A stretch of DNA of 64,000 nucleotides from contig NZ_JABWEB010000013.1 in the NCBI RefSeq assembly GCF_013369485.1, forward strand, positions 62,001 through 126,000. Reading direction: 5' to 3'. Every line of letters begins with the position of its first letter. The first letter of the stretch is position 1. The position numbers and the translations under genes were made by a program. The DNA is from Massilia sp. BJB1822 (GTDB lineage Bacteria; Pseudomonadota; Gammaproteobacteria; Burkholderiales; Burkholderiaceae_D). Of this stretch, positions 54,712 to 63,590 are shown in pieces. The notes under the pieces are model-generated. The model was given only the letters and a program-made list of their open reading frames with translations, made no database searches and was not told where the DNA came from.

Positions 54712-54832
54712 CCGTGTCCACCATGGGGTCAGACCCCAAATCGGACACAAGCTCTACTGTCACGCACGCAAAGGTATCGACTCTACAGCCCAGGTCGTGT
54801 CCGATTGGGGTCTGACCCCATGGTGGACACGG
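54712..54832. repeat. Large inverted repeat (REPIN-like) with 36/37-bp arms
   Basis: Positions 54712-54748 and 54797-54832 are reverse complements apart from one extra T. Each arm contains GGGGTCAGACCCC-type and GTGTCCGA/CCGTGTCCACC segments, and 48 bp lie between. The arms can form a very long hairpin in RNA or DNA. The outer CCGTGTCC/GGACACGG pair is shared with the element at 58678. The GGGGTCTGACCCC core is, to my knowledge, a common dispersed motif of Massilia-like genomes. Confidence 0.8.
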
Positions 54833-54845
54833 GCTGAGCTGTAGC

Positions 54846-57800
54846 TCAGCTTTTCCAGCGCTGCAGCAGGTCTTCGGGGGTGACGGGGCGGCTGTAGTAG
54901 TAGCCTTGCGCCTGGTTGCAGCCGTGGCGCAGCAGGAAGGCGGCTTGTTCGTCGGTTTCGACGCCTTCGGCGATCACAGACAGGTTCATGCTCTTGCCAA
55001 GCTGGATGATGGCGATGGCGATGGCTTCGTCATTGACGTCGGTGGAGATATCCTTGATGAAGGAGCGGTCGATCTTCAGCGTCTGCACTGGCAACTGCTT
55101 CAAATACGCCAGCGAGGAATAGCCGGTGCCGAAATCGTCGATCGCCAAGCCGACGCCTATCTTGTGCAGGTCGTTGATGAAGGCCATGGCGTCGCCGGTA
55201 TTCATGATCACCGATTCCGTCACCTCCAGCTGCAGGCGCTGCGGCTCCAGCCCCGTCTCGCGCAGAATGTCGGCCACCATGCTGACGATGGAGCCGCGCT
55301 CGAACTGCTTGACCGAGAGGTTGACGGCAATCTTCGGCACATGCAGGCCGGCTTCCTGCCAGCGCACCATCTGGCGACAGGCCTCGTACAGCACCCATTT
55401 ACCCAGCTGGTTGATAAAGCCCGTATCCTCGGCCAGGGGAATGAAGCGGAACGGCGGCACCAGCCCCAGTTCCGGATGGTTCCAGCGCAGCAGCGCTTCC
55501 ACGCCGATCAGCTTGCCGGTGTCGATTTCGACCTGGGGCTGGTAGTTGAGGAAGACTTCTTCCTTTTCGATGGAACGGCGCAGGAAGGTTTCCAGGCGCA
55601 GGCGCTCGACGCCCTCGCCCGTCATCGACGGCGCGTAGAAGCGGTAGCCGTTGCGGCCGCGCGCCTTGGCCTGGTACATGGCCACGTCGGCATTGCGGAT
55701 CAGCATATTGATGTCCTGCGCATCCTCCGGGAACAGGCTGATGCCCACGCTGCAGGTGACGAACAGCTCATGTCCGGCCACCATGAAGGGCTGCTCGAAC
55801 ATGCCCACCAGCTTTTCCGCCACCAGGCTGGCGCTGAACTGGCCGTCCACGTTTTCCAGCAGGACGATGAATTCGTCGCCACCCAGACGCGCCAGGGTAT
55901 CGCCTTCGCGCAGCTTGTCCGACAGCGCATGCGCCACCTGTTTCAGCAGCTCGTCGCCGATGTGGTGGCCCAGGGTGTCGTTGACGTTCTTGAAGCGGTC
56001 CAGGTCAATGAACAGCAGCGCCAACTGCTCGCCTTCGCGTCCGGCGCGCTGCAAGGCGTGCTGCAGGCGGTCGTTGAACAGCAGGCGGTTGGGCAGCGCG
56101 GTGAGCGGATCGTGGTGGGCCAAGTGATCGAGCTTTTCCTGCGATTCCTTGACCTGGGTGATGTCGCTGAACACGCCCACATAATAGGTGGCGATGCCGC
56201 GGCTGTCGCGCACCGCGCTCAGGGTCAGCCACTCCAGATACTGCTCGCCGTTCTTGCGCAGGTTCCAGATCTCGCCGCGCCAGTAGCCGGTGGTTTCCAG
56301 CTCCTTCCACAAGCCTTCGTGGAAGGCATCGTCCTGGCGGCCGGAGCGGGTCAGCATGCGGTCGCGGCCCAGCGCCTCCTCTTCGGTATAGCCGGTGATC
56401 TGGGTGAAGGCCGGATTGACGGCGACGATGGTGCCGCGCGCATCGATCACCATCACGCCGTCGGCGATGTGCTCCAGCACAGTGGCCGACAGGCGCAGCT
56501 TGTCCTCGGCCTCCTTGCGCGCCGTGATGTCGGCATAGACCCAGATGCTGCCTTCGTTCGGACGGCTATGGTCGATGGCGCAGCCGCTGACCATGCACCA
56601 GAACAGCGTGCCATCCTTGCGGCGGTAATGGCGCTCTTCGCTGAAGTACTCGCCGTTGCTCAGGGTCGGGTACTGGCGCGCGCCGGCCGATTCGAAGTCG
56701 AAGGAGGTCGGGAACACGATCGAGGTCGAGCTGCCCAGCATCTGGCCCGGCTCGTAGCCGAACAGTTCTTCGCAGCGGCGGTTGACGGAGACGATGGCGC
56801 GATTGCGCACGAACATCACGCCGAACATCACGTTGTCCAGGATCGCGCTCTGCTCGGCCAGCAGGGCTTCGATGCGCATCTCATTGTTCTTGCGCGGGCT
56901 GATGTCGGAGATGATGCCGTCCACCCAAGGCGCGCTGCCGGCGTCGGAAGGCTGCGGCTGGCCGTTCTCGGCCACCCAGCGCTCGGTGCCGCTGGCGTCG
57001 ATGATGCGGTATTCGATTTCGTAAGGCCGCCCGTCCTTGATCGCCTGGGTCACGGCGCGGCGCTGCATCTTGCGGTCTTCCGGGCAGATCAGATTGGCCC
57101 AGGAGTGGGTGGTGCTGCGCATGAACTGCGCGGCGCTGTAGCCGGAGATATCCTCGATGGCGTCGCTGACGAAATCGATGGGGCCATCGGGACGGAAGCG
57201 GAACACGGCTCCCGGCACCTGGGTCACGATGGTGCGGAAGCGCTCCTCGCGCTGGCCGATATCCTCGAACAGATGCTTGATCGCCACCCGCATCTGCTCC
57301 AGCTGCCCGGCCAGACGGCCCAGCTCATCGCCGCTGGAGAGTTCCATGCGCGTTTCGAAATCGCCATGCGAGAGGCGGTCGGAGAAGCGCATCAGCTTGC
57401 GCAAAGGCTTGATCAGGCGCGCGTTCAGGAACAGCACGATCAGTACCAGCGACACCGTCAGCTGCGCCGCCAGCACGAAGACATAGGATAGCTGTTTCTC
57501 GCGCAGCTCCTGCTGGCTGCGCGCATCGTCCATCTCGACCATGATGCGGCCGATCCGCTCGCCGCGCACCATGATTTCGCGCTCGGCGCGGTAGACATTG
57601 CCGATGGAGCGCTTGGGCGCCTCCACATGGATAAACTGGGTATCGGCCTGGCCCGTGACTTCCACCTGCAGCACCGAACGGTCGCGCATCACCGATTCGA
57701 CCAGGGAATTGGCCGATTCGGCATTCATATTCCACAAGGATTCCTGCATGCCTAAAGCCAGGATGTCGGCATTGCGCTGCAGCGACTCGTTGAGCGCGGT

Positions 57801-57962
57801 GCGCGCCGACTGCTGCTCGTGCACGCCGATCAGCAGATAACTGCCGATAATCGCGGGAATGACAAGGCCGCCAAACACGACCAGCATTAAAGCGCCGTAA
57901 ATGGATAGGCCGTAGAGGGCGCTCAGTCGGAGGCGCAGGCTGCGATAAAAATTACTGGCCAT
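54846..57962 (-). CDS. Membrane PAS-GGDEF-EAL c-di-GMP turnover protein
   Basis: The ATG at 57962 gives 1038 residues: a membrane helix (about 15-40), a periplasmic domain (about 45-150), a second helix (about 160-185) and a HAMP region. Three PAS domains span about 240-600 (for example TVLEHIADGVMVIDARGTIVAVNPAFTQITGYTEEEALG). A GGDEF domain has an intact RLGGDEFIVLL, and a C-terminal EAL domain has GVEALLRWNHPELG, DDFGTGYSS and VIAEGVET. Both catalytic signatures look intact, so synthesis and hydrolysis of c-di-GMP are both possible. It is monocistronic. The best start has a weak ribosome site. Confidence 0.93.
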   Translation of the reverse strand: MASNFYRSLRLRLSALYGLSIYGALMLVVFGGLVIPAIIGSYLLIGVHEQQSARTALNESLQRNADILALGMQESLWNMNAESANSLVESVMRDRSVLQVEVTGQADTQFIHVEAPKRSIGNVYRAEREIMVRGERIGRIMVEMDDARSQQELREKQLSYVFVLAAQLTVSLVLIVLFLNARLIKPLRKLMRFSDRLSHGDFETRMELSSGDELGRLAGQLEQMRVAIKHLFEDIGQREERFRTIVTQVPGAVFRFRPDGPIDFVSDAIEDISGYSAAQFMRSTTHSWANLICPEDRKMQRRAVTQAIKDGRPYEIEYRIIDASGTERWVAENGQPQPSDAGSAPWVDGIISDISPRKNNEMRIEALLAEQSAILDNVMFGVMFVRNRAIVSVNRRCEELFGYEPGQMLGSSTSIVFPTSFDFESAGARQYPTLSNGEYFSEERHYRRKDGTLFWCMVSGCAIDHSRPNEGSIWVYADITARKEAEDKLRLSATVLEHIADGVMVIDARGTIVAVNPAFTQITGYTEEEALGRDRMLTRSGRQDDAFHEGLWKELETTGYWRGEIWNLRKNGEQYLEWLTLSAVRDSRGIATYYVGVFSDITQVKESQEKLDHLAHHDPLTALPNRLLFNDRLQHALQRAGREGEQLALLFIDLDRFKNVNDTLGHHIGDELLKQVAHALSDKLREGDTLARLGGDEFIVLLENVDGQFSASLVAEKLVGMFEQPFMVAGHELFVTCSVGISLFPEDAQDINMLIRNADVAMYQAKARGRNGYRFYAPSMTGEGVERLRLETFLRRSIEKEEVFLNYQPQVEIDTGKLIGVEALLRWNHPELGLVPPFRFIPLAEDTGFINQLGKWVLYEACRQMVRWQEAGLHVPKIAVNLSVKQFERGSIVSMVADILRETGLEPQRLQLEVTESVIMNTGDAMAFINDLHKIGVGLAIDDFGTGYSSLAYLKQLPVQTLKIDRSFIKDISTDVNDEAIAIAIIQLGKSMNLSVIAEGVETDEQAAFLLRHGCNQAQGYYYSRPVTPEDLLQRWKS

Positions 57963-58137
57963 GCAGAAGCGGTGCCGTGGCGGCTGGTTGAAATGGCATC
58001 GGTTGGGCAATCAGACAATTATCTAACAGCAATTATGCACATAAAACGGGCGAACAGCCATCACAAAGCAACACATTGACCCGGCATAAGCGGCGCAAAC
58101 TTGCTATGATCGCCAAACTTTTTAACAGGAGCCTGCC

Positions 58138-58644
58138 ATGTCGTTTTCCATGTATTCCGCATCCATCCCCGTGTTCAAGCAGATCCTGAACAGTTTGCAC
58201 GCCATCTTGGTGAAAGCCGAAGCCCATGTCGAGGACAAAAAGCTCGATCCGAACGCGCTGTTGCAATTCCGCCTGTTCCCGGACATGCTGCCCTTCACGC
58301 GCCAGATCCAGATTGCCGCCGACTTCGCCAAAGGCGCCGGCGCCCGCCTGGCCGGCCAGGACGTGCCCGCCTATGAAGACACGGAAAAGACCATCGCCGA
58401 GCTCAAGCTGCGCATCACGCGCACCCTGACCTTCCTCGACAGCCTGCCGCAGGACGCGATCGAAGGCAGCGAAGCGCGCGCCATCACCACCGGCAGCGGC
58501 GAAAAGACCAAGCACTTCGTCGGCCAGACCTATCTGCTGCACTACGCCCTGCCCCACTTCTTCTTCCATGCCACCACCGCCTACGACATCCTGCGCCACA
58601 ACGGCCTCGACATCGGCAAGAAAGACTTCATCGGCAGCTATTGA
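58138..58644 (+). CDS. DUF1993 family protein
   Basis: The 168-residue protein (SFSMYSASIPVFKQILNSLHAILVKAEAHVEDKKLDPNALLQFRLFPDMLPFTRQIQIAADFAKGAGARLAG) matches the DUF1993 pattern, a four-helix DinB-like fold. The HYALPHFFFHATTAYDILRHNG segment near the C-terminus contains the conserved histidines. Members are soluble proteins of unknown function. GGAG lies 7 nt upstream of the ATG. It is divergent from the large GGDEF-EAL gene. Confidence 0.85.
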   Translation: MSFSMYSASIPVFKQILNSLHAILVKAEAHVEDKKLDPNALLQFRLFPDMLPFTRQIQIAADFAKGAGARLAGQDVPAYEDTEKTIAELKLRITRTLTFLDSLPQDAIEGSEARAITTGSGEKTKHFVGQTYLLHYALPHFFFHATTAYDILRHNGLDIGKKDFIGSY

Positions 58645-58677
58645 GTTTGATCTGGCGCAAAGTACCTGCGCTTGAGT

Positions 58678-58715
58678 CCGTGTCCGCTTGGTGCCTGGCA
58701 CCAGGGTGGACACGG
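58678..58715. repeat. 38-bp dispersed inverted repeat
   Basis: CCGTGTCC (58678-58685) pairs with GGACACGG (58708-58715), and inside lies the near-palindrome GGTGCCTGGCACC (58690-58702). The outer arms match the 54712-54832 element. It lies just downstream of the DUF1993 stop and could act as a hairpin 3' end as well as a REP-type element. Confidence 0.7.
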
Positions 58716-58717
58716 GG

Positions 58718-58912
58718 TCAGCCGTTGCGGCGGGGGTAGCCTTGGGACAGGATGCGTACCCAGACTTTTTCTTTCTCTTCGGCGCTCATCGAGACCCAGT
58801 GGGCGACTTCGACATAGCTGCGGCCGCAGCCGCGGCAAATTTCGTCAAACGTCGTAGAGCAGACGGCCACACAGGGGGTGTCGGGGCGTTCCGGTAAGTC
58901 GCTGTCGGCCAT
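58718..58912 (-). CDS. DUF1289 family protein
   Basis: The 64-residue protein has the DUF1289 pattern: TPCVAVCSTTFDEICRGCGRSYVEVAHWVSMSAEEKEKVWVRI, with four cysteines in CxxxC...CxGC spacing, possibly a metal or Fe-S site. It lies next to the DUF1415 gene, its ATG overlapping that stop by 1 bp, and is likely co-expressed with it. Function is not established. Confidence 0.88.
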   Translation of the reverse strand: MADSDLPERPDTPCVAVCSTTFDEICRGCGRSYVEVAHWVSMSAEEKEKVWVRILSQGYPRRNG

Positions 58913-59472
58913 TACTTCACTTTCAGACCAAGCTTGGCCCAGCCTTCGTGGCCCAGCTTTTCCATCGTTTCGATGTTCTTTTCAAAGATGTCTTCAGCTT
59001 CGGGGAAGGCTTCCACGGCGCGGTCAATGCTGTCTTCGCGCAGCAGATGCAGGGTCGGATAGGGCGAACGGTTGGTGTAGTTGCCGATATCGTCTTTTTC
59101 GGTGTCGGCGAACTGGTAGTCCGGATGGAAGCTCGCCACTTGCAGCTCGCCCACCAGCTGCATATCTTCCAGCGCGGCGTCAGCCACGTCGAGGAACTCG
59201 TTGTAGTCTTCGAAGTCGGTCAGCACGTGGGGGTGGATCAAGAGGGTGGTATCGACTTTCTCGGGATCGGTATCGGCCAGCAGTTGCAGCTCGTCCATCA
59301 GCTGCTCCAGCAGCTCTTCGGGCGTGGTGGCGTCCGATACCACGTAGCGCACCTGCTTTTTCACGTGCACGGACTTGGCAAAAGGACACAGGTTGAGGCC
59401 AATCACGGCCTTTTCCAGCCATTCTTCGGTGGCGGCGATTACGGCGTCGCGCTCGGCGGCAGGGGTACTCAT
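58912..59472 (-). CDS. DUF1415 family protein
   Basis: The 186-residue protein begins AERDAVIAATEEWLEKAVIGLNLCPFAKSVHVKKQVRYVVSDA and continues with acidic helices, LIHPHVLTDFEDYNEFLDVADAALED, SFHPDYQFADTEKDDIGNYTNRSPYPTLHLLREDSIDRAVE, all as in DUF1415. It is soluble. It is a common proteobacterial protein whose function I cannot state. It precedes the DUF1289 gene on the same strand. Confidence 0.88.
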   Translation of the reverse strand: MSTPAAERDAVIAATEEWLEKAVIGLNLCPFAKSVHVKKQVRYVVSDATTPEELLEQLMDELQLLADTDPEKVDTTLLIHPHVLTDFEDYNEFLDVADAALEDMQLVGELQVASFHPDYQFADTEKDDIGNYTNRSPYPTLHLLREDSIDRAVEAFPEAEDIFEKNIETMEKLGHEGWAKLGLKVK

Positions 59473-59717
59473 CAGCTTATTCCTTGAAGTAAATCATTGC
59501 TCTCAGCCAGCATTGTACGCACCCGGCGCGCATCGTGCCAAATACCGCTATTTAGCGTAAGTTTTATGTTAATTCCCATGTATTTGCCGCCATTATTAGC
59601 GCAAATAAACTGTCATCCGGATGACATATTTCCTTGACTCGCCCCCCGCAACTTACTTACACTCCACGTTTAATGATAGTCCGTCCGATGTTTCTCTCGC
59701 GACAACAATGGAACGCT

Positions 59718-61094
59718 ATGCAAGCACGAATTAAGTACACTCCCCTGTTGGCGGCGCTCGTAATCGGCGCAGCGCCCGCGATCAGCCAGGCCGGCGACAC
59801 TGCCGCCGCCACGAATCTGATCCCGCTGTCCTCGCCCGCCACGGCCAAATCCTCCGCTTCCGATCTCCCTTCTTCCGCCAAGACTGCCGCCAAACCGGCC
59901 GGGGAAGAGGGTTTCCGCGAAAAAGACGTTTGGGGCCGCATCCGCTCCGGCTACGCTATTCCGGACGTGGACAATTCCCTGGTGACGCGCCATGTCAACT
60001 GGTACAGCACCCGTCCCGACTATATCGACCGCACCACCCGCCGCGCCTCGCTCTATCTCTACCATGTGGTGAGCGAGCTGGAAAAGCGCGGCATGCCGAC
60101 CGAACTGGCCCTGCTGCCCTTCATCGAGTCCGCCTTCAACCCGCAAGCCCTGTCCACCGCGAACGCGGCCGGCATGTGGCAGTTCGTGCCGGGCACCGGC
60201 CGCGACTTCAACCTGAAGCAGAATGCCTTCAAGGACGAGCGCCGCAGCGTGCTGGCCTCGACCGATGCCGCCCTGACCTATCTGCAGCGCCTGTACGATA
60301 TGTTCGGCGACTGGCAGTTGGCCCTAGCCGCCTATAACTGGGGCGAAGGCTCGGTGCAGAAGGCCATCAAACGCAACCAGGCCGCCGGCAAGCCCACCGA
60401 TTTCGAGAGCCTGGCCGAGCTGATGCCGGCCGAGACGCGCAATTACGTGCCGAAGCTGCAAGCGGTCAAAAATATCGTCGCCAATCCGGCCCAGTACGGC
60501 CTGACCCTGCCGATGATCCAGAACCAGCCTTACTTCACCGCCGTCGATAAGACCAGCGACATCGACCTGGCCCTGGCCGCCCAGCTGGCCGAATTGTCGA
60601 TCGACGAGTTCAAGGCGCTGAATCCGCAATTCAACCGTCCGGTGATCGTCGGCAGCGAGCAGACCCAGATCCTGCTGCCGAAGGAAAACGCGGAAAAATT
60701 CCACCTGAATCTGGCGCAATGGGGCCGTGCCCTGTCGAGCTGGACCACGCACAAGATCACCAGCGCGCGCGAACGCATCGAGACTCTGGCCTCGCGCTTC
60801 GGCACCACGCCGGAAGTGATCCGCCAGGCGAACAATATCCCGCAGAAAACCCTGCTGAAAGCCGGCTCCACCATTCTGGTGCCGAAAACCTCGGCCAGCG
60901 CCAACGATATCGCGCCCGAAATCGCCGACAACGCCACCGTGGCGCTGGAAGCAGACCGCGGCGGCAATAAGCGCAGCAATTATCGCCAGGCCGGCGCCGC
61001 CAAATCGAACGGCAATGCCCCGGTTTCCCTGGTCAAGGCCCGCGTCTCGCGCGCCGAAGCTGGCAAAAAAGCCAACCACCGCCGCAGCAACTAA
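59718..61094 (+). CDS. mltD: Membrane-bound lytic transglycosylase D (MltD-like)
   Basis: I start at the ATG 59718, which gives a clean signal peptide (QARIKYTPLLAALVIGAAPAISQA); in-frame ATGs at 59688 and earlier exist. The 458-residue protein has a family-1D SLT domain with catalytic Glu in LPFIESAFNPQALS, then GMWQFVPGTGRDF and LALAAYNWGEGSV. A C-terminal LysM domain (IETLASRFGTTPEVIRQANNIPQKTLLKAGSTILVP) follows. It cleaves peptidoglycan glycans, forming 1,6-anhydro-MurNAc ends. No lipobox is evident, so it may be periplasmic rather than lipid-anchored. The basic tail is variable. Confidence 0.92.
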   Translation: MQARIKYTPLLAALVIGAAPAISQAGDTAAATNLIPLSSPATAKSSASDLPSSAKTAAKPAGEEGFREKDVWGRIRSGYAIPDVDNSLVTRHVNWYSTRPDYIDRTTRRASLYLYHVVSELEKRGMPTELALLPFIESAFNPQALSTANAAGMWQFVPGTGRDFNLKQNAFKDERRSVLASTDAALTYLQRLYDMFGDWQLALAAYNWGEGSVQKAIKRNQAAGKPTDFESLAELMPAETRNYVPKLQAVKNIVANPAQYGLTLPMIQNQPYFTAVDKTSDIDLALAAQLAELSIDEFKALNPQFNRPVIVGSEQTQILLPKENAEKFHLNLAQWGRALSSWTTHKITSARERIETLASRFGTTPEVIRQANNIPQKTLLKAGSTILVPKTSASANDIAPEIADNATVALEADRGGNKRSNYRQAGAAKSNGNAPVSLVKARVSRAEAGKKANHRRSN

Positions 61095-61116
61095 TCCGCT
61101 GATACACCGGCACACC

Positions 61117-61144
61117 GCGACTGCAGCCCATCTGTTGCAGTCGC
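61117..61144 (+). terminator. Hairpin downstream of mltD
   Basis: GCGACTGCA (61117-61125) and TGCAGTCGC (61136-61144) form a perfect 9-bp stem with a 10-nt loop, 22 bp after the mltD stop. The following sequence is pyrimidine-rich (GCTCCTCTCCCCC) without a T-run, so termination efficiency is uncertain. Confidence 0.5.
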
Positions 61145-61284
61145 GCTCCTCTCCCCCTACAATTCCATTCTTGCGGCGCCGCTTTTCGGCCTGCCGATAA
61201 ACGTAGTTCAAATAACAATAAGCCATATGGATCGGGGCCGCGCCGCGCGCGCCGGTCATGGCAGCAGTTTTGTGTGGAGTGATC

Positions 61285-62076
61285 ATGGCTTTCTTGCAAG
61301 ACAAAAAAATTCTTATCACGGGCGTTCTGTCCAACCGTTCCATCGCTTACGGCATCGCCCAAGCCTGTCACCGCGAAGGTGCGGAACTTGCCTTCACCTA
61401 TGTCGGCGAACGCTTCAAGGAGCGCATCACCGAATTCGCCGCCGAATTCGGTAGCGCGCTGGTCTTCGACTGCGACGTCAGCAGCGATGAGCAGATCGCC
61501 GCGCTGTTCGCCGATCTGGGCAAGCAATGGGAGCATCTGGACGGCTTCGTGCACGCCATCGGCTTCGCCCCGCGCGAAGCGATCGCCGGCGAATTCCTCG
61601 ATGGCCTGACGCGCGAGAACTTCCGCATCGCCCACGATATCTCGGCCTACAGCTTCCCGGCCATGGCCAAGGCCGCGCTGCCGCTGCTGCGCCCCGGTTC
61701 CTCGCTGCTCACCCTGTCCTACCTGGGTGCGATGCGCGCCATTCCCTTCTATAACACCATGGGCCTGGCGAAAGCCTCGCTGGAAGCTTCGGTGCGCTAC
61801 CTGGCGGAGAACCTGGGCCAGCATGGCATCCGCTCCAACGGCATCTCGGCCGGCCCGATCAAGACCCTGGCCGCCAGCGGCATCAAGGACTTCAGCAAGC
61901 TGCTGGGCTTTGCCTCCAGCCACGCGCCGCTGCGCCGCAACGTCACCATCGAGGAAGTGGGCAATACGGCAGCCTTCCTGCTGTCCGACCTGTCCTCCGG
62001 CATCACCGGCGACATCATCTATGTGGACGGCGGCTTCTCGCATGTGATGGGCCTGAACTCCAGCGATTACCAATAA
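61285..62076 (+). CDS. fabI: Enoyl-[acyl-carrier-protein] reductase FabI
   Basis: The ATG at 61285 (TGGAGTGATC upstream) gives 263 residues. The protein has the FabI-specific N-terminus [27 protein letters not shown], the [14 protein letters not shown] segment, [24 protein letters not shown] with the Tyr-x6-Lys catalytic pair, and C-terminal [13 protein letters not shown]. It performs the last step of fatty-acid elongation with NADH and is the triclosan/isoniazid-class target. It is preceded by a 190-bp interval. The ECF sigma-factor gene follows after 24 bp. Confidence 0.97.
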   Translation: MAFLQDKKILITGVLSNRSIAYGIAQACHREGAELAFTYVGERFKERITEFAAEFGSALVFDCDVSSDEQIAALFADLGKQWEHLDGFVHAIGFAPREAIAGEFLDGLTRENFRIAHDISAYSFPAMAKAALPLLRPGSSLLTLSYLGAMRAIPFYNTMGLAKASLEASVRYLAENLGQHGIRSNGISAGPIKTLAASGIKDFSKLLGFASSHAPLRRNVTIEEVGNTAAFLLSDLSSGITGDIIYVDGGFSHVMGLNSSDYQ

Positions 62077-62100
62077 GCGTCCGCGCTGCGCTGGCCATCC

Positions 62101-62691
62101 ATGTCCGAGCTGCCTGACGATGAGCTGATGCTGCGTTACCGCGACGGCAATCTGGCGGCTTTTCAGGAACTGTATCGCCGTCACAGCCGGGGCTTGTACC
62201 GCTTTATCGCCTGGCGTTCCGCGCGCCGTGAATGGGTGGACGAGGTGGCGCAGGACAGCTGGCTGGCTCTGCACCACGCGCGCAGCCGCTATCAGCCGCA
62301 GGGCAGCTTTCGCACTTGGCTGTATCAGATCGCCCGCAACCGCCTGAGCGATCTGCAGCGCCAGCAGCAGGATGTGCTGCTGGGCGATATGGCGCAGGAG
62401 GCGGATTTCATCGCCGATATGCTGGCCGAAGCGGCGCCGCCCGCTGCCCTGGCCGACGCCGCGCTCGATCAGCGCCAGCAGACCGGCGCGCTGTATGCGG
62501 CCATCCGCCAGCTTCCCGCCGAGCAGAAAGATGCGCTGGTGCTGCAGCATTTCAGTGGCCTGAGCATCGAAGAAATCGCGCAATTGTGCGAGGTTCCGGG
62601 CGAAACTGTGAAAAGCAGGCTACGCTATGCCATGCGCAAGCTGCGCGAACATTTCGCGCATGAAGCCAAGCCGCAAGAGGAAAAAGCATGA
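62101..62691 (+). CDS. ECF-type RNA polymerase sigma factor
   Basis: The 196-residue protein has region 2 (LMLRYRDGNLAAFQELYRRHSRGLYRFI...EWVDEVAQDSWLALHHARSRYQPQGSFRTWLYQIARNRLSD) and region 4 (AIRQLPAEQKDALVLQHFSGLSIEEIAQLCEVPGETVKSRLRYAMRKLR). A linker of about 45 residues joins them. It would redirect RNA polymerase to a stress or envelope regulon. The following gene overlaps its stop by 4 bp and encodes a membrane protein, as expected for an anti-sigma partner. Confidence 0.93.
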   Translation: MSELPDDELMLRYRDGNLAAFQELYRRHSRGLYRFIAWRSARREWVDEVAQDSWLALHHARSRYQPQGSFRTWLYQIARNRLSDLQRQQQDVLLGDMAQEADFIADMLAEAAPPAALADAALDQRQQTGALYAAIRQLPAEQKDALVLQHFSGLSIEEIAQLCEVPGETVKSRLRYAMRKLREHFAHEAKPQEEKA

Positions 62692-63587
62692 AGGCCGACA
62701 AGGACGACCTGGATCAGCAGGAACTGGAGCGCAAGCTGGCGGCCTTGCCGCAGCCCGCGCCATCCGCCGCGCTGGATGCGGCTATCCTGGCGGCCGTGCA
62801 AGCCGATCTCGCCGCCGCGCCTGTCGTACATTCCGGTACGCCTGCCGCCAACGACGCACCGGCAACGCCGCCCGCCACTCAAGCGCCCGCGCGCAAACGC
62901 TGGACGCGCTGGCAACTGCCGCTGGGATTGGCGGCATCTTTCGTGCTGAGCTTGAGCGTGGTGCTGAAATTGCAGGAGCATGAAACGCAAATCGCCACGC
63001 CGCAGCCGGCGGCCGAACCTGCGCCAGCGCCAGCCATCGCAGACACGGAAATCACCATTCCTGCGGCACAGAATGCACCAGCGGACAAAGACTTGGAAAA
63101 ACGAAGCGTCGCTCAAGCTGCAAAGCCCAGCCGCTCTGCTGCTGCTGCTGCTGCTCCAGCTCCGACTCCGGCTCCGGCTCCGGCTCCGGCCGCGCCGAAC
63201 GATGCCGAACGCGCCGCGCCACCGGCGAACGCGAACGATGTTGCTGCGCAGGAGTTCCACCGCGCTCCGCAAGCCATGCCAGAATTGAAGCTGGCTCCAC
63301 CCGCAGCGCTGGCGCCACCTGCCCACCCGGCGCCATCGTTTGGCGCACCGCCTCCCGTTTCAGGCGGCGCAATGGAAGAACGCCGGGTGCAAATCACGGG
63401 GTCCAGGGTCATGTCCCCTCCGCAGGACGCCGTCTCGCCCGAGGCCTGGCTGGCAGCCATCGACGAAATGCTGAAAGCAGGCCTGCGGCGCGATGCACTG
63501 GCGGAATGGCCGCGCTTCCGCCAGGCCTACCCGAACTATCCAGTACCACAGGAGCTGCTGGAGCGCCTGCAAGTACTGAAGGACTAA
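62688..63587 (+). CDS. Putative anti-sigma factor / membrane partner with Ala-Pro linker
   Basis: The 299-residue protein has a short cytoplasmic N-terminus (QQELERKLAALPQPAPSAALDAAILAAV), one membrane helix (WQLPLGLAASFVLSLSVVLKL, about 75-95) and a long Ala/Pro-rich periplasmic region built on DNA repeats. A C-terminal helical segment (SPEAWLAAIDEMLKAGLRRDALAEWPRFRQAYP) follows. Position directly after the sigma gene with an ATGA overlap suggests an anti-sigma role, but no zinc-binding HxxxCxxC motif is present. It could therefore be an unconventional regulator. Confidence 0.75.
   Translation: MKADKDDLDQQELERKLAALPQPAPSAALDAAILAAVQADLAAAPVVHSGTPAANDAPATPPATQAPARKRWTRWQLPLGLAASFVLSLSVVLKLQEHETQIATPQPAAEPAPAPAIADTEITIPAAQNAPADKDLEKRSVAQAAKPSRSAAAAAAPAPTPAPAPAPAAPNDAERAAPPANANDVAAQEFHRAPQAMPELKLAPPAALAPPAHPAPSFGAPPPVSGGAMEERRVQITGSRVMSPPQDAVSPEAWLAAIDEMLKAGLRRDALAEWPRFRQAYPNYPVPQELLERLQVLKD
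63136..63189 (+). repeat. In-frame microsatellites in the putative anti-sigma gene
   Basis: Six CTG units (63136-63153) are followed by degenerate hexamers and four exact CTCCGG units (63166-63189). They encode the Ala/Pro-rich linker. Multiples of 3 bp mean that slippage would change linker length without a frameshift. Confidence 0.8.
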
Positions 63588-63590
63588 GGC

